A DNA stretch of 64,000 nucleotides, taken from NCBI GenBank assembly GCA_963822615.1, contig CAWGIM010000015.1, positions 186,001 to 250,000 on the forward strand. The letters run 5' to 3'. Position 1 is the first letter of the stretch, and each line of letters opens with the position of its first letter. This DNA is from Trebonia sp963822615 (GTDB lineage Bacteria; Actinomycetota; Actinomycetes; Streptosporangiales; Streptosporangiaceae). The notes beneath the pieces are model-generated. The model was given only the letters and a program-made list of their open reading frames with translations. It was not told the origin of the DNA and made no database searches. Below, one piece after another: positions 16,036-24,546 of this stretch. A program made the translations under genes and the position numbers.

Positions 16036-17160
16036 ATGCCCCCGCGCTTCGCGCCCCGCGACCTCCGGGCCTCTGACAGCGACCGCGAGCGCGTCGTCGC
16101 GATGCTGGGTGAGGCGCTGGCGGACGGGCGGCTGACCCATGAAGAGTATTCCGAACGGATGCCGCTGGCTCTGACCGCCCGCACACTGGGCGACCTGGCC
16201 GGGCTGACCCGCGACCTGGTGCCCCCGGAGCACCAGCCGGTCCGGCTGGACGGCCACCAGCCGGTCACCGCCCTGTTCACCGGGGCGCAGCGGCGCGGCC
16301 GGTGGGTGGTGCCGGCCACCCTGACCTGCGTGTCGGCTTTCGGTGACGTCGTGCTCGACCTGAGCGAGGCGATCCTGGCCGAACGCCACGTCGTGCTGAC
16401 CGTGTACGCGCTGTTCGGCCGGGTGCGGCTGATCGTGCCGGCCGGAGTGGAGGTGGTGATGAACGGGACCAACGTGCTCAGCCGCCAGCGCGGCGGCACC
16501 GCCCGCCGGGTCCCCACCTCCTCGGACATCCCGGTGATCGAGGTCCGCGGCTACTTCGCGGGCAGCGAGGTGGTGGCGCGCACCCCGCCGCGCCCGCGCC
16601 GGTGGCCGGACGCCGTGCCCGGTCCGCTCGTAGTGGCGGGGCACTCCTACGCCGGGTCGGTGCTGTCGCACCCCGGCGCGCTCACCCCCGCCGTGCGGGC
16701 CCTGGTGTTCGTGGCCGCGTTTCAGCCGGACGCGGGGGAGACCGCGGCAGGCCTCAACCAGCAGTTCCCCGGCAGCCTGCTGACCCCGGACAACCTGCTG
16801 GTCCGCGCCTGTCCTGGTGGTCAGGAGGTCTACCTCCGGCCAGAGAAGTTCGCCGAGGTCTACGCGGCCGACCTCGACCCGGCCGAGGCCGCGGTGATGG
16901 CAGCCGCGCAGAAGCCCTTCGACCCGGTCACGCTGGGCGGCAGTTTCACCTCGCCCGCGACCTGGCACCGGCTGCCGACCTGGAGCGTGGTCTCTACCGC
17001 GGACGTGTCCATCCCGACCCAGACGCTGCGCTGGATGGCGGGCCGGGCCGGGTCCGTGGTCACCGAAGTCGGCTCCTCGCACGCCGTGCCTGCGGCCCGC
17101 CCCGACGTGGTAGCCGAAGTCCTGCTCGCCGCCGGTCAGTCGTACTTGATCGTGGAGTAG
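16036..17160 (+). CDS. DUF1707 / LiaF-like protein fused to a truncated alpha/beta hydrolase
   Basis: Residues 8-60 (DLRASDSDRERVVAMLGEAL) are a DUF1707 domain, and about 75-175 match the beta-rich LiaF/cell-wall-stress domain that normally follows it. From about residue 190 the sequence changes to an alpha/beta hydrolase: nucleophile elbow GHSYAG with Ser204, VSTADVSIP with a candidate acid Asp near 325, and SSHAV with a candidate His near 355. The first 80 or so residues of a normal hydrolase, including the oxyanion-hole HG motif, are missing, so the hydrolase half is probably inactive. The ATG at 16036 is preferred over 15997. The 3' end overlaps the convergent glpX gene by 25 bp. Confidence 0.75.
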   Translation: MPPRFAPRDLRASDSDRERVVAMLGEALADGRLTHEEYSERMPLALTARTLGDLAGLTRDLVPPEHQPVRLDGHQPVTALFTGAQRRGRWVVPATLTCVSAFGDVVLDLSEAILAERHVVLTVYALFGRVRLIVPAGVEVVMNGTNVLSRQRGGTARRVPTSSDIPVIEVRGYFAGSEVVARTPPRPRRWPDAVPGPLVVAGHSYAGSVLSHPGALTPAVRALVFVAAFQPDAGETAAGLNQQFPGSLLTPDNLLVRACPGGQEVYLRPEKFAEVYAADLDPAEAAVMAAAQKPFDPVTLGGSFTSPATWHRLPTWSVVSTADVSIPTQTLRWMAGRAGSVVTEVGSSHAVPAARPDVVAEVLLAAGQSYLIVE

Positions 17161-18167
17161 GCGCTCAGCTTCCACAGGGCGTGCTGGCTGACGATCGAGC
17201 GGATGGTGCCCGACCGGGAGCGCATCACCAGCGAGTCGGTGGTGGCGCCGCCGCGCTTGTAGCGGACGCCGGCCATCAGCTCGCCGTCGGTGATGCCGGT
17301 GGCGGCGAAGAAGCAGTCTTCCGAGGACACCAGGTCGTCGGTGGTGAGTACCCGGTCCAGGTCGTGCCCGGCGTCGAGCGCCCGCCGCCGCTCGGCGTCG
17401 TCGCGCGGTGCCAGCTTGCCGAGGATGACGCCGCCCATGCACTTGAGCGCGCAGGCCGCCACGATCCCCTCGGGGGTGCCGCCGATGCCGAGCATCAGGT
17501 CGATGCCGGTGCCCTCGCGGGCGGCCATGATGGCGCCCGCCACGTCCCCGTCGGTGATCAGGTGGATGCGGGCGCCCGCGTCGCGGACCGCCTTGATCAG
17601 CCCCTCGTGCCGCGGCCGGTCGAGGATGACCACGGTGACGTCGTGCGGGGCGACCCCCTTGGCCTTGGCGACCGCGGCGATGTTGGCCGCGGGGGGCGCG
17701 TCGAGGTCGACCACGCCGGCCGCCTCGGGGCCGGTGGCCAGCTTGGTCATGTAGAAGACGGCGGACGGGTCGTACATCGAGCCCCGCTCGGCCACCGCCA
17801 GCACCGACACCGCGTTCGGCATCCCGTTGGCGCACAGCCGGGTGCCGTCGATCGGGTCCACCGCCACGTCGACCGCCGGGCCGGTCCCGTCACCGACCTC
17901 CTCGCCGTTGAACAGCATCGGGGCGTGGTCCTTCTCGCCCTCGCCGATGACCACCACGCCCCGCATGGACACGGAGTTGATGAGCGAGCGCATGGCGTTC
18001 ACCGCCGCGCCGTCGGCGCCGTTCTTGTCACCGCGCCCGACCCAGCGGGCCGCCGCCATGGCCGCCGCCTCGGTGACCCGGGCGAGTTCGAGCGCCAGGT
18101 TCCGGTTCGGCGCGTGCTTGGCCGGCTCGGGCGTCCCCGGCACGGCGGTGGCGTTGTCAGTAGTCAA
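17136..18167 (-). CDS. glpX: Class II fructose-1,6-bisphosphatase
   Basis: It removes the 1-phosphate of fructose 1,6-bisphosphate, the committed step of gluconeogenesis, and is the only FBPase type in most actinobacteria. The 343 residues include VVVIGEGEKDHAPML and the metal-binding DPIDGTR motif near residue 105, then DRPRHEGLI and GIGGTPEGIVAACALK, all typical. The start is TTG at 18165-18167, eight bases after GGAGGG, which lies within the end of the upstream DsbA-like gene; the two are thus co-transcribed. The gene ends inside the convergent DUF1707 fusion gene. Confidence 0.95.
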   Translation of the reverse strand: MTTDNATAVPGTPEPAKHAPNRNLALELARVTEAAAMAAARWVGRGDKNGADGAAVNAMRSLINSVSMRGVVVIGEGEKDHAPMLFNGEEVGDGTGPAVDVAVDPIDGTRLCANGMPNAVSVLAVAERGSMYDPSAVFYMTKLATGPEAAGVVDLDAPPAANIAAVAKAKGVAPHDVTVVILDRPRHEGLIKAVRDAGARIHLITDGDVAGAIMAAREGTGIDLMLGIGGTPEGIVAACALKCMGGVILGKLAPRDDAERRRALDAGHDLDRVLTTDDLVSSEDCFFAATGITDGELMAGVRYKRGGATTDSLVMRSRSGTIRSIVSQHALWKLSAYSTIKYD

Positions 18168-18172
18168 GGTCG

Positions 18173-18802
18173 TTAGCCCTCCAAGGCCTGGTCGAGTGCG
18201 CGGGTGAACAGCTCGGTCGGCTGCGCGCCGGACACTCCCACCCGCATATCGAATACGAAGAACGGGACACCGCTGATGCCGAGCTGGCGGGCCTGCGCCT
18301 CGTCCTGGCGCACCTCGGCGGCGTACCGGTCGCCGTCGAGCACCGCGCTGACGGCGGCCCGGTCGAGCCCGGCCCGGACGGCGACGTCGGTCAGCACGGC
18401 CGGGTCGAAGACCTGCTCGGCCTTGGCGAAGTAGGCCTGGTCGACCGCGCTGACCAGATCCGGCTGGACGCCCTCGGCCAGGGCGAGGCCGATGACCCGG
18501 TGGATGTCGAAGGTATTGCCGATCGGCCGCTCGGAGTCGAAGCCGAGCCCCTCGGCCCGCGCCAGCGCACCGACCTGCCCGTCCGCCTGCCGCGCCTGCT
18601 CCGGGGTGAGGCCGTACTTCTGGCTGAGCATCTCCAGGTTGGTCTCGCCGCGGCTGGCCGGGGCGCTGGGGTCGAGCTCAAAGGCGTGGTAGACCACTTC
18701 GACCTCGTCCCGGCGCGGGTGGGCGGCGAGTGCCTTCTCAAACCGGGTCTTGCCCACGTAGCACCACGGGCAGACGACATCGCTCCATATGTCCACGCGC
18801 AT
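18173..18802 (-). CDS. DsbA-family (FrnE-like) thioredoxin-fold oxidoreductase
   Basis: A 209-residue cytoplasmic protein with the thioredoxin fold interrupted by a helical insert. The active-site motif CPWC lies at residues 12-15 (DVVCPWCYVGK), and GISGVPFFVFDMR near 175 supplies the cis-Pro loop. This is the pattern of FrnE/HCCA-isomerase-type DsbA proteins, which lack a signal peptide. It may act in thiol redox chemistry or as an isomerase of secondary metabolism; the sequence does not decide. It is followed after five bases by glpX on the same strand. Confidence 0.88.
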   Translation of the reverse strand: MRVDIWSDVVCPWCYVGKTRFEKALAAHPRRDEVEVVYHAFELDPSAPASRGETNLEMLSQKYGLTPEQARQADGQVGALARAEGLGFDSERPIGNTFDIHRVIGLALAEGVQPDLVSAVDQAYFAKAEQVFDPAVLTDVAVRAGLDRAAVSAVLDGDRYAAEVRQDEAQARQLGISGVPFFVFDMRVGVSGAQPTELFTRALDQALEG

Positions 18803-18872
18803 GCCTACAGCCTAGAATGCGCGGCGGCCGGCGGGTATCCCGCCTGGGTGTGACTTAGAAACGCGGGTGTGG

Positions 18873-19133
18873 CTAAAAAGGCGTCTCGCCGCTGTTTGCC
18901 GGGTCCTTGACCGCTGGCTGCGCGGTCCCGGCGGGCTCGCGGACCGCCATCGCGGCGGTCAGCCGGGCCCGGGCGCCGTCCAGCCACTCGGCGCAGACCG
19001 CGGCCAGCTTCTCGCCCCGCTCCCACAGGTCAAGCGACTGCTCGAGGGTAAGCCCGCCCGCCTCCAGCTGGCGCACCACGCCGGCCAGCTCGTCGCGCGC
19101 CTGCTCATAGGACAGGGATTCACGGTCTGTCAC
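18873..19133 (-). CDS. xseB: Exodeoxyribonuclease VII small subunit
   Basis: The small helical subunit of ExoVII, which degrades single-stranded DNA from either end. LSYEQARDELAGVVRQLEAG and GLTLEQSLDLWERGEKLAA are diagnostic. The start taken is GTG 19131-19133 (VTDRES); a longer reading to 19178 would overlap the xseA end. The 87 residues are near the usual 80. The C-terminal 25 residues are a Pro/Ala-rich tail. It follows xseA after ten bases, the standard order. Confidence 0.92.
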   Translation of the reverse strand: MTDRESLSYEQARDELAGVVRQLEAGGLTLEQSLDLWERGEKLAAVCAEWLDGARARLTAAMAVREPAGTAQPAVKDPANSGETPF

Positions 19134-19143
19134 GGTAAAAATC

Positions 19144-20355
19144 CTACTCGTCGTCGTCCTCGTTCTCGGCGGTGACAATCAGCTCGTCGTCCGCGAACCG
19201 CAGCAACAGTTCCTCACCAGGAGAAACCTCGGCCGCGGAGCGGACCACGCCACCCTCGGAATTCTGCGCGATCGCGTAGCCGCGGCGGAGCGTAGCGGCC
19301 GGGGAGAGGGCGAGCAGCCGCGCCCGGGTATGCCCGATGTCGTCGGCTGCCCGGGTCAGGCTGGCGTCCAGGCTCTGCCGGGCGCGCCGCGCGAGCGCGT
19401 CCACCTGCTCCGCCTGGCGCTCGACCTCCCGCACCGGGTCGGCGATCGCGGGCCGCGACGTGGTCGACGCCAGCCACGCCCGCTCCCGGTCGAGCCAGCC
19501 CCGCAGGCTGCGCCTGGCCCGTTCCCGTAGCTGGCTGACCAGGGCGAGCTGCTCGGCCACGTCGGGCACGACCCGCTTGGCGGCGTCGGTCGGGGTGGAC
19601 GCGCGCAGGTCGGCCACGAAGTCGAGCAGCGGGGTGTCCTGCTCATGCCCGATGGCCGAGACCACCGGGGTGCGGCAGGCGGCCACCGCCCGCAGCAGGT
19701 CCTCGTCGGAGAAGGGGAGCAAGTCTTCCAGCGAGCCGCCGCCGCGGGCGATCACGATCACGTCGACCTCGGGGTCGGCGTCCAGCTTGCGCAGGGCCTC
19801 GATGACCTCGCCGGCCGCGTACGGGCCCTGGACGGCGGACTGCTCGATCCGGAAGCGCACGGCCGGCCAGCGGCGCTCCGCGTTCTGCACCACGTCGCGC
19901 TCGGCGGCCGACTCCCGTCCGCACACCAGCCCGATGACCCCGGGCAGGAACGGCAGGCCGCGCTTGCGCTCGGCCGAGAACAGGCCCTCGGCCGTCAGCT
20001 CCCGGCGCAGCCGTTCCAGCCGGGCCAGCAACTCGCCGACGCCGACCGCGCGGATCTCCAGGGCAGTGAGCGCGAACGAGCCGCGGGTGGCGTTGAAGTC
20101 CGGCTTGACGAAGATCACCACGCGGCTGCCCTCGGCCGGGCTGACCGGCTCGAATACCTGCCTGCTGCAGATCACCTGGGCCGATACGGCCGCGATGGGG
20201 TCCCTGAGGGTGATGAAGACGGTGCTGCCGCGCCGCTTGCACTCGGCGATCTGGCCCTCGACCCAGACCCGGCCGAGCCGGCCGATCCAGCCGCCGACCG
20301 CCTGCAGCACGGTCCGCACCGGGACCGGCGCTTCCGCGGATGTCTCGAGGGGCAT
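19144..20355 (-). CDS. xseA: Exodeoxyribonuclease VII large subunit
   Basis: The catalytic subunit of ExoVII. The N-terminal OB-fold (about 10-100) contains VWVEGQIAECKRRGSTVFIT, and the catalytic domain includes RESAAERDVVQNAERRWPAV, VIVIARGGGSLEDLLPFSDE and VVSAIGHEQDTPLLDFVAD with the conserved Asp residues and GHE. A C-terminal helical part binds XseB. The ATG at 20353-20355 (MPLETS) is preferred over an upstream one at 20373, giving 403 residues, the usual length. Confidence 0.95.
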   Translation of the reverse strand: MPLETSAEAPVPVRTVLQAVGGWIGRLGRVWVEGQIAECKRRGSTVFITLRDPIAAVSAQVICSRQVFEPVSPAEGSRVVIFVKPDFNATRGSFALTALEIRAVGVGELLARLERLRRELTAEGLFSAERKRGLPFLPGVIGLVCGRESAAERDVVQNAERRWPAVRFRIEQSAVQGPYAAGEVIEALRKLDADPEVDVIVIARGGGSLEDLLPFSDEDLLRAVAACRTPVVSAIGHEQDTPLLDFVADLRASTPTDAAKRVVPDVAEQLALVSQLRERARRSLRGWLDRERAWLASTTSRPAIADPVREVERQAEQVDALARRARQSLDASLTRAADDIGHTRARLLALSPAATLRRGYAIAQNSEGGVVRSAAEVSPGEELLLRFADDELIVTAENEDDDE

Positions 20356-20463
20356 GCGCCTATAGCACCACAAGCGGCCTGGCGCCGTCTGCCGCGGGCC
20401 CAGATCGGCCGCCGGGCGCGCCGGCCGCGCCCGGTTTCCCGGGCCCGGCCGGCCACGCGGGCC

Positions 20464-21009
20464 CTAGGACTCGGCCTGGACCTTGACGATGCGGCGCTCG
20501 AACATGGTGATGACATCGGCCCGGGCCGCGTGCGCCTTCTCGTAGTCGAGGAGCTGGCTCAGCTGCTCGACCGAGAGGTTACGCAGCCGGGCGCGCAGTG
20601 ATGCCAGCGTCAGCTCGTCGTAGTTGGCCACCGGCAGCTCAGCGCCGGCCGGCTCGCTGGCCACTGGTGCGGCCACGGCCGGCTCGGCCGCCACCGGCTC
20701 CGCCTCGGCCGCCACCACGGCCACCGGCTCCGCTTCGGCCACCGGCTCCGCTTCGGCCGCCTCCGGCTCGGCCGGGACGGTCACCACGGTCTCGACGGTG
20801 ACCGACTCGACGACGACCTCCGGCTCGGTCACGGCCGCCTCGGTCACGGCCGCCTCGGGGGCGACGACGGCCGCGGGCTCGGCCGCCGCCGGGGGCTCGG
20901 CCGCGGGCTTGGAACGCACCTTGTCCATGACGGAAAGCAGTGAGCCCAAACCTGCGAACATCGCCCGCAGCATTGACGCCGGGCGCTCTTTCATCTGCGG
21001 GGCGCTCAT
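20464..21009 (-). CDS. Lipid-droplet-associated protein (Rv1109c-like)
   Basis: The 181 residues have a short amphipathic N-terminus (MLRAMFAGLGSLLSVMDKV), a low-complexity middle of Ala/Glu/Pro/Val repeats (about 45-125) and a conserved C-terminus with NYDELTLASLRARLRNLSVE and QLLDYEKAHAARADVITMFE. That C-terminus is the family mark of proteins annotated as lipid-droplet-associated in actinobacteria; the M. tuberculosis gene lies next to xseA and ispH as here. The start has GGAG nine bases upstream. The middle segment is unusually repetitive and acidic for the family. The family is small and its function rests on few studies. Confidence 0.75.
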   Translation of the reverse strand: MSAPQMKERPASMLRAMFAGLGSLLSVMDKVRSKPAAEPPAAAEPAAVVAPEAAVTEAAVTEPEVVVESVTVETVVTVPAEPEAAEAEPVAEAEPVAVVAAEAEPVAAEPAVAAPVASEPAGAELPVANYDELTLASLRARLRNLSVEQLSQLLDYEKAHAARADVITMFERRIVKVQAES

Positions 21010-21492
21010 ATATCACACTCCTAAGTTCACTCGGTGGCACAAGTGTGCCGCAGGAAACCGTCCGCCCGGTGTGCCTTAATAAAGGTGGTACCGACGGTTT
21101 TCCCCGCTGACCCAGAATAGTCGCGTTCAGGCGGCCGCGCCCGGCCGCCTGAACGCGGGCCGGTACGGCCTTATCCGCAGGCCAGAGCGCGGATGCTACG
21201 CCCGCCCGATCGGGCCGGGCGGCCTGCCGGCCGCCCGGCGTCCCGCTGGCCGCGCCTGCCCCGGCACCGAACTGCGGCCCTTTCCGCCGCGTACCGCGGT
21301 GCCCGGGCGGTGGCGCGGGTCTCCGGCCGGGCGCGTCACCCGGGGATAGCCCGCGCGGGAAAACCCGGACCGTCAGGTCTGGTCCCGCGGGACATTGCCC
21401 CCTCCAGCAGGCCGACGTTCATTAGTAGGCGAGCGCTCGATTTCAAGACCAGTGTCCGGACCTGACTCATCCCAACGAGGAGATGATGACGC
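21010..21492. other. 483-bp divergent intergenic region with structured elements
   Basis: No gene is seen. Near the minus-strand gene lies a 14-bp inverted repeat GGCACA-AG-TGTGCC (21036-21049). A perfect 15-bp-stem hairpin sits at 21122-21157 although no gene ends there. The remainder is G+C-rich with no recognisable promoter except the ribosome-binding GAGGAG of the propeller gene. Confidence 0.5.
21122..21157. repeat. Perfect 15-bp-stem hairpin between divergent genes
   Basis: CGCGTTCAGGCGGCC (21122-21136) and its exact complement (21143-21157) enclose a 6-base loop. It looks like a terminator, yet lies between two genes that point away from each other, so it may end a small RNA or act as an operator. 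Confidence 0.6.
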
Positions 21493-23067
21493 GTGAGAAG
21501 ACGGGCAAGGATCGGCGCCACGGCGGCGGCACTGCTGCTGGCCTGCGGGCTGGCGGTGACCAGTGCGGCCGGCCCGGCCGCGGCCGCCACGGCCGCCAGC
21601 TGGCCGGTGGAGGGCCAGAACGTGATGAACACCAGGGACGCCGCGGCCGAGACGGCGATCTCGGCCGCGAATGTCGCCAGCCTGAAGGTCAAGTGGTCGC
21701 TGACCACCAACGGCGATGTCCCCGACACCCCGGCGGTATCGAACGGGGTCGCCTACTTCACCGACCACGGATCGGCCACCGCGCCGAGCACGCTGTGGGC
21801 GGTCAACGCCGGCACGGGCAAGGTCATCTGGTCAAAGTCGATCTCGTCCTACACCGGGATCGCCGGCGACACCTCCCGCAGTACCCCCACCATCGCTGGC
21901 GGCCTGCTCATCCTGGGCGACTTCAACCAGGTGGCCGGGGGCGCGGCGGGGACCGGCGCGAACCTCTTCGCGGTGAGTGCGGCTACCGGCCAGCTCGCCT
22001 GGAAGACCACCCTGGATCCGAGCCCGGTCGCGGTGGACACCTCCTCGCCGGTCGTCTACGGCTCGCTGGCGGTCGTCGGCGTCTCCTCGCTGGAGGAGCA
22101 GGCGGCGGGTAACTCCAGCTACCCGTGCTGCACCTTCCGCGGCAGCGTGGTCGCGGTGAACGTGGCGACCGGCAAGATCGTGTGGAAGACCTACATGGTT
22201 CCCGCCAACGGGGGCAAGCCCGGCGGCTACTCGGGCGGCGCCGTCTGGGGCAGCACCCCGGCCATCGACCCCGCGACCGGCCTGGTCTACGTCGGCACCG
22301 GCAACAACTACACGGTTCCGGCAGGCATCTGCACGGAGCCCGACGAGGCCGGCTGCACCCAGCCGCCGGCCACTGACCACGCTGACGCGATCGTGGCGCT
22401 GAGCCTGCTCACCGGCACGATCGCCTGGTCCACGCCCACCCTGACGGCGGACGTGTCCACCACCGCCTGCACCAACCCGGCCGAGGAGTGCGGCCCGGAC
22501 TTCGATTTCGGCTCCGGGCCCAACGTCTACACCGCCAAGATGCCCAACGGGCTGCCGCGGACACTGGTCGGCATCGGCCAGAAGAGCGGCGTCTACTACG
22601 CGCTCGACCCGGTCACCGGCAGCATCGTCTGGTCAACCAAGGTCGGGCCGGGCACCGAGCTTGGCGGCATCGAATGGGGCGCGGCAACCGACGGCACCCG
22701 GGTCTACGCCGCCGAGTCGGACTTCTACGGCGTCCCCTACACCGTCAACGGCAAGAGCATCACCGGCGGCTCCTGGGCCGCGCTTGACGCCGCCACCGGC
22801 AAGATCCTCTGGCAGACGGCCGATCCGCAGGGAGCACCGGACCTGGGTTACATGACAGTGGCGAACGGCGTCGTGTACGCGCCGTCCAACGCCGGCAGTG
22901 GCGCCAACATGTACGCGCTCAACGCCGCCACCGGGGCGGTCGACTGGTCCTACGCCAGCGGCGGCTCGGTGGTGGCCGGCCCGGCGATCGTGAACGGCAC
23001 CGTCTACTGGGGCTCTGGTTACTACATCGGAACCGAGAACAACAAGTTCTACGCCTTCGGGCTCTGA
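21493..23067 (+). CDS. Secreted PQQ-type beta-propeller protein (polyvinyl-alcohol-dehydrogenase-like)
   Basis: The 524 residues begin at GTG ten bases after GAGGAG. A signal peptide (RRRARIGATAAALLLACGLA) ends near AAAATA. The rest is a run of PQQ-type blades, each with a W-x-x-x-x-D/N-x-x-T-G-K/x-[IV]-x-W pattern, e.g. LWAVNAGTGKVIWSKSIS, VVAVNVATGKIVWKTY and WAALDAATGKILWQTADPQ. Three or four Cys pairs such as YPCC suggest disulfide bonds. There is no cytochrome c domain. It may bind PQQ and oxidise alcohols or be a BamB-like scaffold; PQQ synthesis genes are not in the window. Confidence 0.85.
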   Translation: MRRRARIGATAAALLLACGLAVTSAAGPAAAATAASWPVEGQNVMNTRDAAAETAISAANVASLKVKWSLTTNGDVPDTPAVSNGVAYFTDHGSATAPSTLWAVNAGTGKVIWSKSISSYTGIAGDTSRSTPTIAGGLLILGDFNQVAGGAAGTGANLFAVSAATGQLAWKTTLDPSPVAVDTSSPVVYGSLAVVGVSSLEEQAAGNSSYPCCTFRGSVVAVNVATGKIVWKTYMVPANGGKPGGYSGGAVWGSTPAIDPATGLVYVGTGNNYTVPAGICTEPDEAGCTQPPATDHADAIVALSLLTGTIAWSTPTLTADVSTTACTNPAEECGPDFDFGSGPNVYTAKMPNGLPRTLVGIGQKSGVYYALDPVTGSIVWSTKVGPGTELGGIEWGAATDGTRVYAAESDFYGVPYTVNGKSITGGSWAALDAATGKILWQTADPQGAPDLGYMTVANGVVYAPSNAGSGANMYALNAATGAVDWSYASGGSVVAGPAIVNGTVYWGSGYYIGTENNKFYAFGL

Positions 23068-23073
23068 CCGCCC

Positions 23074-23114
23074 GCGCCGCCCGGGCCGCGTTTTCCGCGC
23101 GGCCCGGGCGGCGC
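23074..23114. terminator. Bidirectional terminator between the propeller and PucR-type genes
   Basis: A perfect 17-bp stem (23074-23090 against 23098-23114, core CCGCCCGGGCCGCG) encloses a T-rich 7-base loop. It sits between two convergent stop codons. Confidence 0.85.
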
Positions 23115-23136
23115 CGTGCTGCCCGCGGCCGGGCCG

Positions 23137-24321
23137 CTAGCCGGTTATTTCGTCAGCCGGCAGACGGGACGCGGTGAGCGCCGCCCGCAGCAGCTGGAGG
23201 CCGGGCACCGAATCCGGGTCGATGCCGCACAGCTCCCGAATGCGGTCGACGCGGTACCGCAGGGTGCGGCGGTGAATGCACAGCCTCCCGGCCGCCCGCT
23301 CCCGGTCCAGGTTGCAGGCGAGCAGTACCTCAAGGGTGCGCCGCAGGTCCGTGCCTTCCTCGAGCGGGGCAAGCAGCCCCGCGAGGCGCCGGCGGATAGC
23401 AGGCTGGCGAGAGATCGCCAGCTCGACCAGCAGGTCATCCATCCGGTAGAGCCGGCGTTCCCCGTCGGGGACGGCCATCGCCAGGCAGAGCGCGCCGCGT
23501 GCCTCGTCGAGTGAAGCCGGTATCGAGGCGAGGCCCGGCTGGAAGGCGTGCGCCGCGTAGACCCGCTGGCCGGCCAGTGAGCACAGCCGGTCAGCCAGTT
23601 CCGCGGCGGTGGCCCCCGCTGCCTGGCCAGTTGCCGGGACGGGAATCAGGATGACCAGCCGGGAGTCATCACCGCAGTACAGCGTGCCGGGAAAGCTCTC
23701 GATGGCCTGGCTGACGGCCGGTCCGCGCAAGGCTCCGGCGTTGCGGGGTGACACCGCGCAGGCCATCACCGCGTAGCCCGCCGCCAGCGCGTGCCCGGTC
23801 GCCTGGGCCACGTCGGCCGCGGGCTGGCCGGCGATAAGCGCCTCGGCCAGCACCCACCGCGTCGACCGGGGCTGGCTTCCAGTCCGGCCGGCCTCGAGGT
23901 AGGCGCGGATAGCCGCGTGCTGCGCCCGTTTCATCATCCGGGCGGCGGAACCAGTGAACTCCGTCATCTCAGCGAAGTGGCCGGGCGAGACTATGCGCCA
24001 GGATTCCCTGATGATCGTCCCGCTACCCACGTCGAACGCGGCCGTCAGCACTCGCAGCGGCACCCCGTGGCGGGCGAACTGGGCTCCGAAGGCCTGGTAG
24101 GGCTCGAGGTCGTGGTCGGTGAAAGGCTCGCCCGCGGCGGCGAGCTCGAGAACGCGCTCCACCATCCGCGCCCGGAATGCCCCTTGCTCACGTCGCCGGT
24201 GCTCGGCCATGAGCCACGCCCAGGACGGGAGGATGTGGCAAGCGACCGCGTGAGTGACGGCCTCGACGACTTCCGCCGACCGCGTCGCCAGGACCTGCGG
24301 GGAGATACTAGCTGAACTCAA
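23137..24321 (-). CDS. PucR/CdaR-type transcriptional regulator
   Basis: A 394-residue regulator. The C-terminal helix-turn-helix is ERAAGRLCIHRRTLRYRVDR then IRELCGID, the PucR-type HTH_30 domain. The middle (about 150-300) matches the GGDEF-like fold of CdaR/PucR proteins, and the N-terminal 150 residues form an all-helical RsbR/sensor-like domain. The best start is TTG 24319-24321, eight bases after AGGAGG; the longer ATG at 24351 lies before this ribosome-binding site. Such proteins often activate uptake or catabolic genes. No target operon is adjacent; the divergent neighbour is ispH. Confidence 0.85.
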   Translation of the reverse strand: MSSASISPQVLATRSAEVVEAVTHAVACHILPSWAWLMAEHRRREQGAFRARMVERVLELAAAGEPFTDHDLEPYQAFGAQFARHGVPLRVLTAAFDVGSGTIIRESWRIVSPGHFAEMTEFTGSAARMMKRAQHAAIRAYLEAGRTGSQPRSTRWVLAEALIAGQPAADVAQATGHALAAGYAVMACAVSPRNAGALRGPAVSQAIESFPGTLYCGDDSRLVILIPVPATGQAAGATAAELADRLCSLAGQRVYAAHAFQPGLASIPASLDEARGALCLAMAVPDGERRLYRMDDLLVELAISRQPAIRRRLAGLLAPLEEGTDLRRTLEVLLACNLDRERAAGRLCIHRRTLRYRVDRIRELCGIDPDSVPGLQLLRAALTASRLPADEITG

Positions 24322-24546
24322 ACCGTCAGCCTCCTGTAAAAGCACCCACATAACTAAACATCATCGTGTTCGGCCGGGCTACCGCAAGCACTGCTCTTTC
24401 CCGCCCGGGAAGGCCCGCGGGCGCGGAGTTTCCCGGCCGGGCAATGGCCCCGTGCCAGCCGTGAAGCCGGCCCGCGGCTGATGCCGCCGGGGCCGGCCGG
24501 GACATAGCCGGGCGTCCTGCGTACGGCACCGGAGGGCTCGCCTAAC

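Noticed and set aside
19645..20601. Plus-strand 318-codon frame over xseA
   Set aside because: Antisense shadow of a clearly recognised ExoVII gene.
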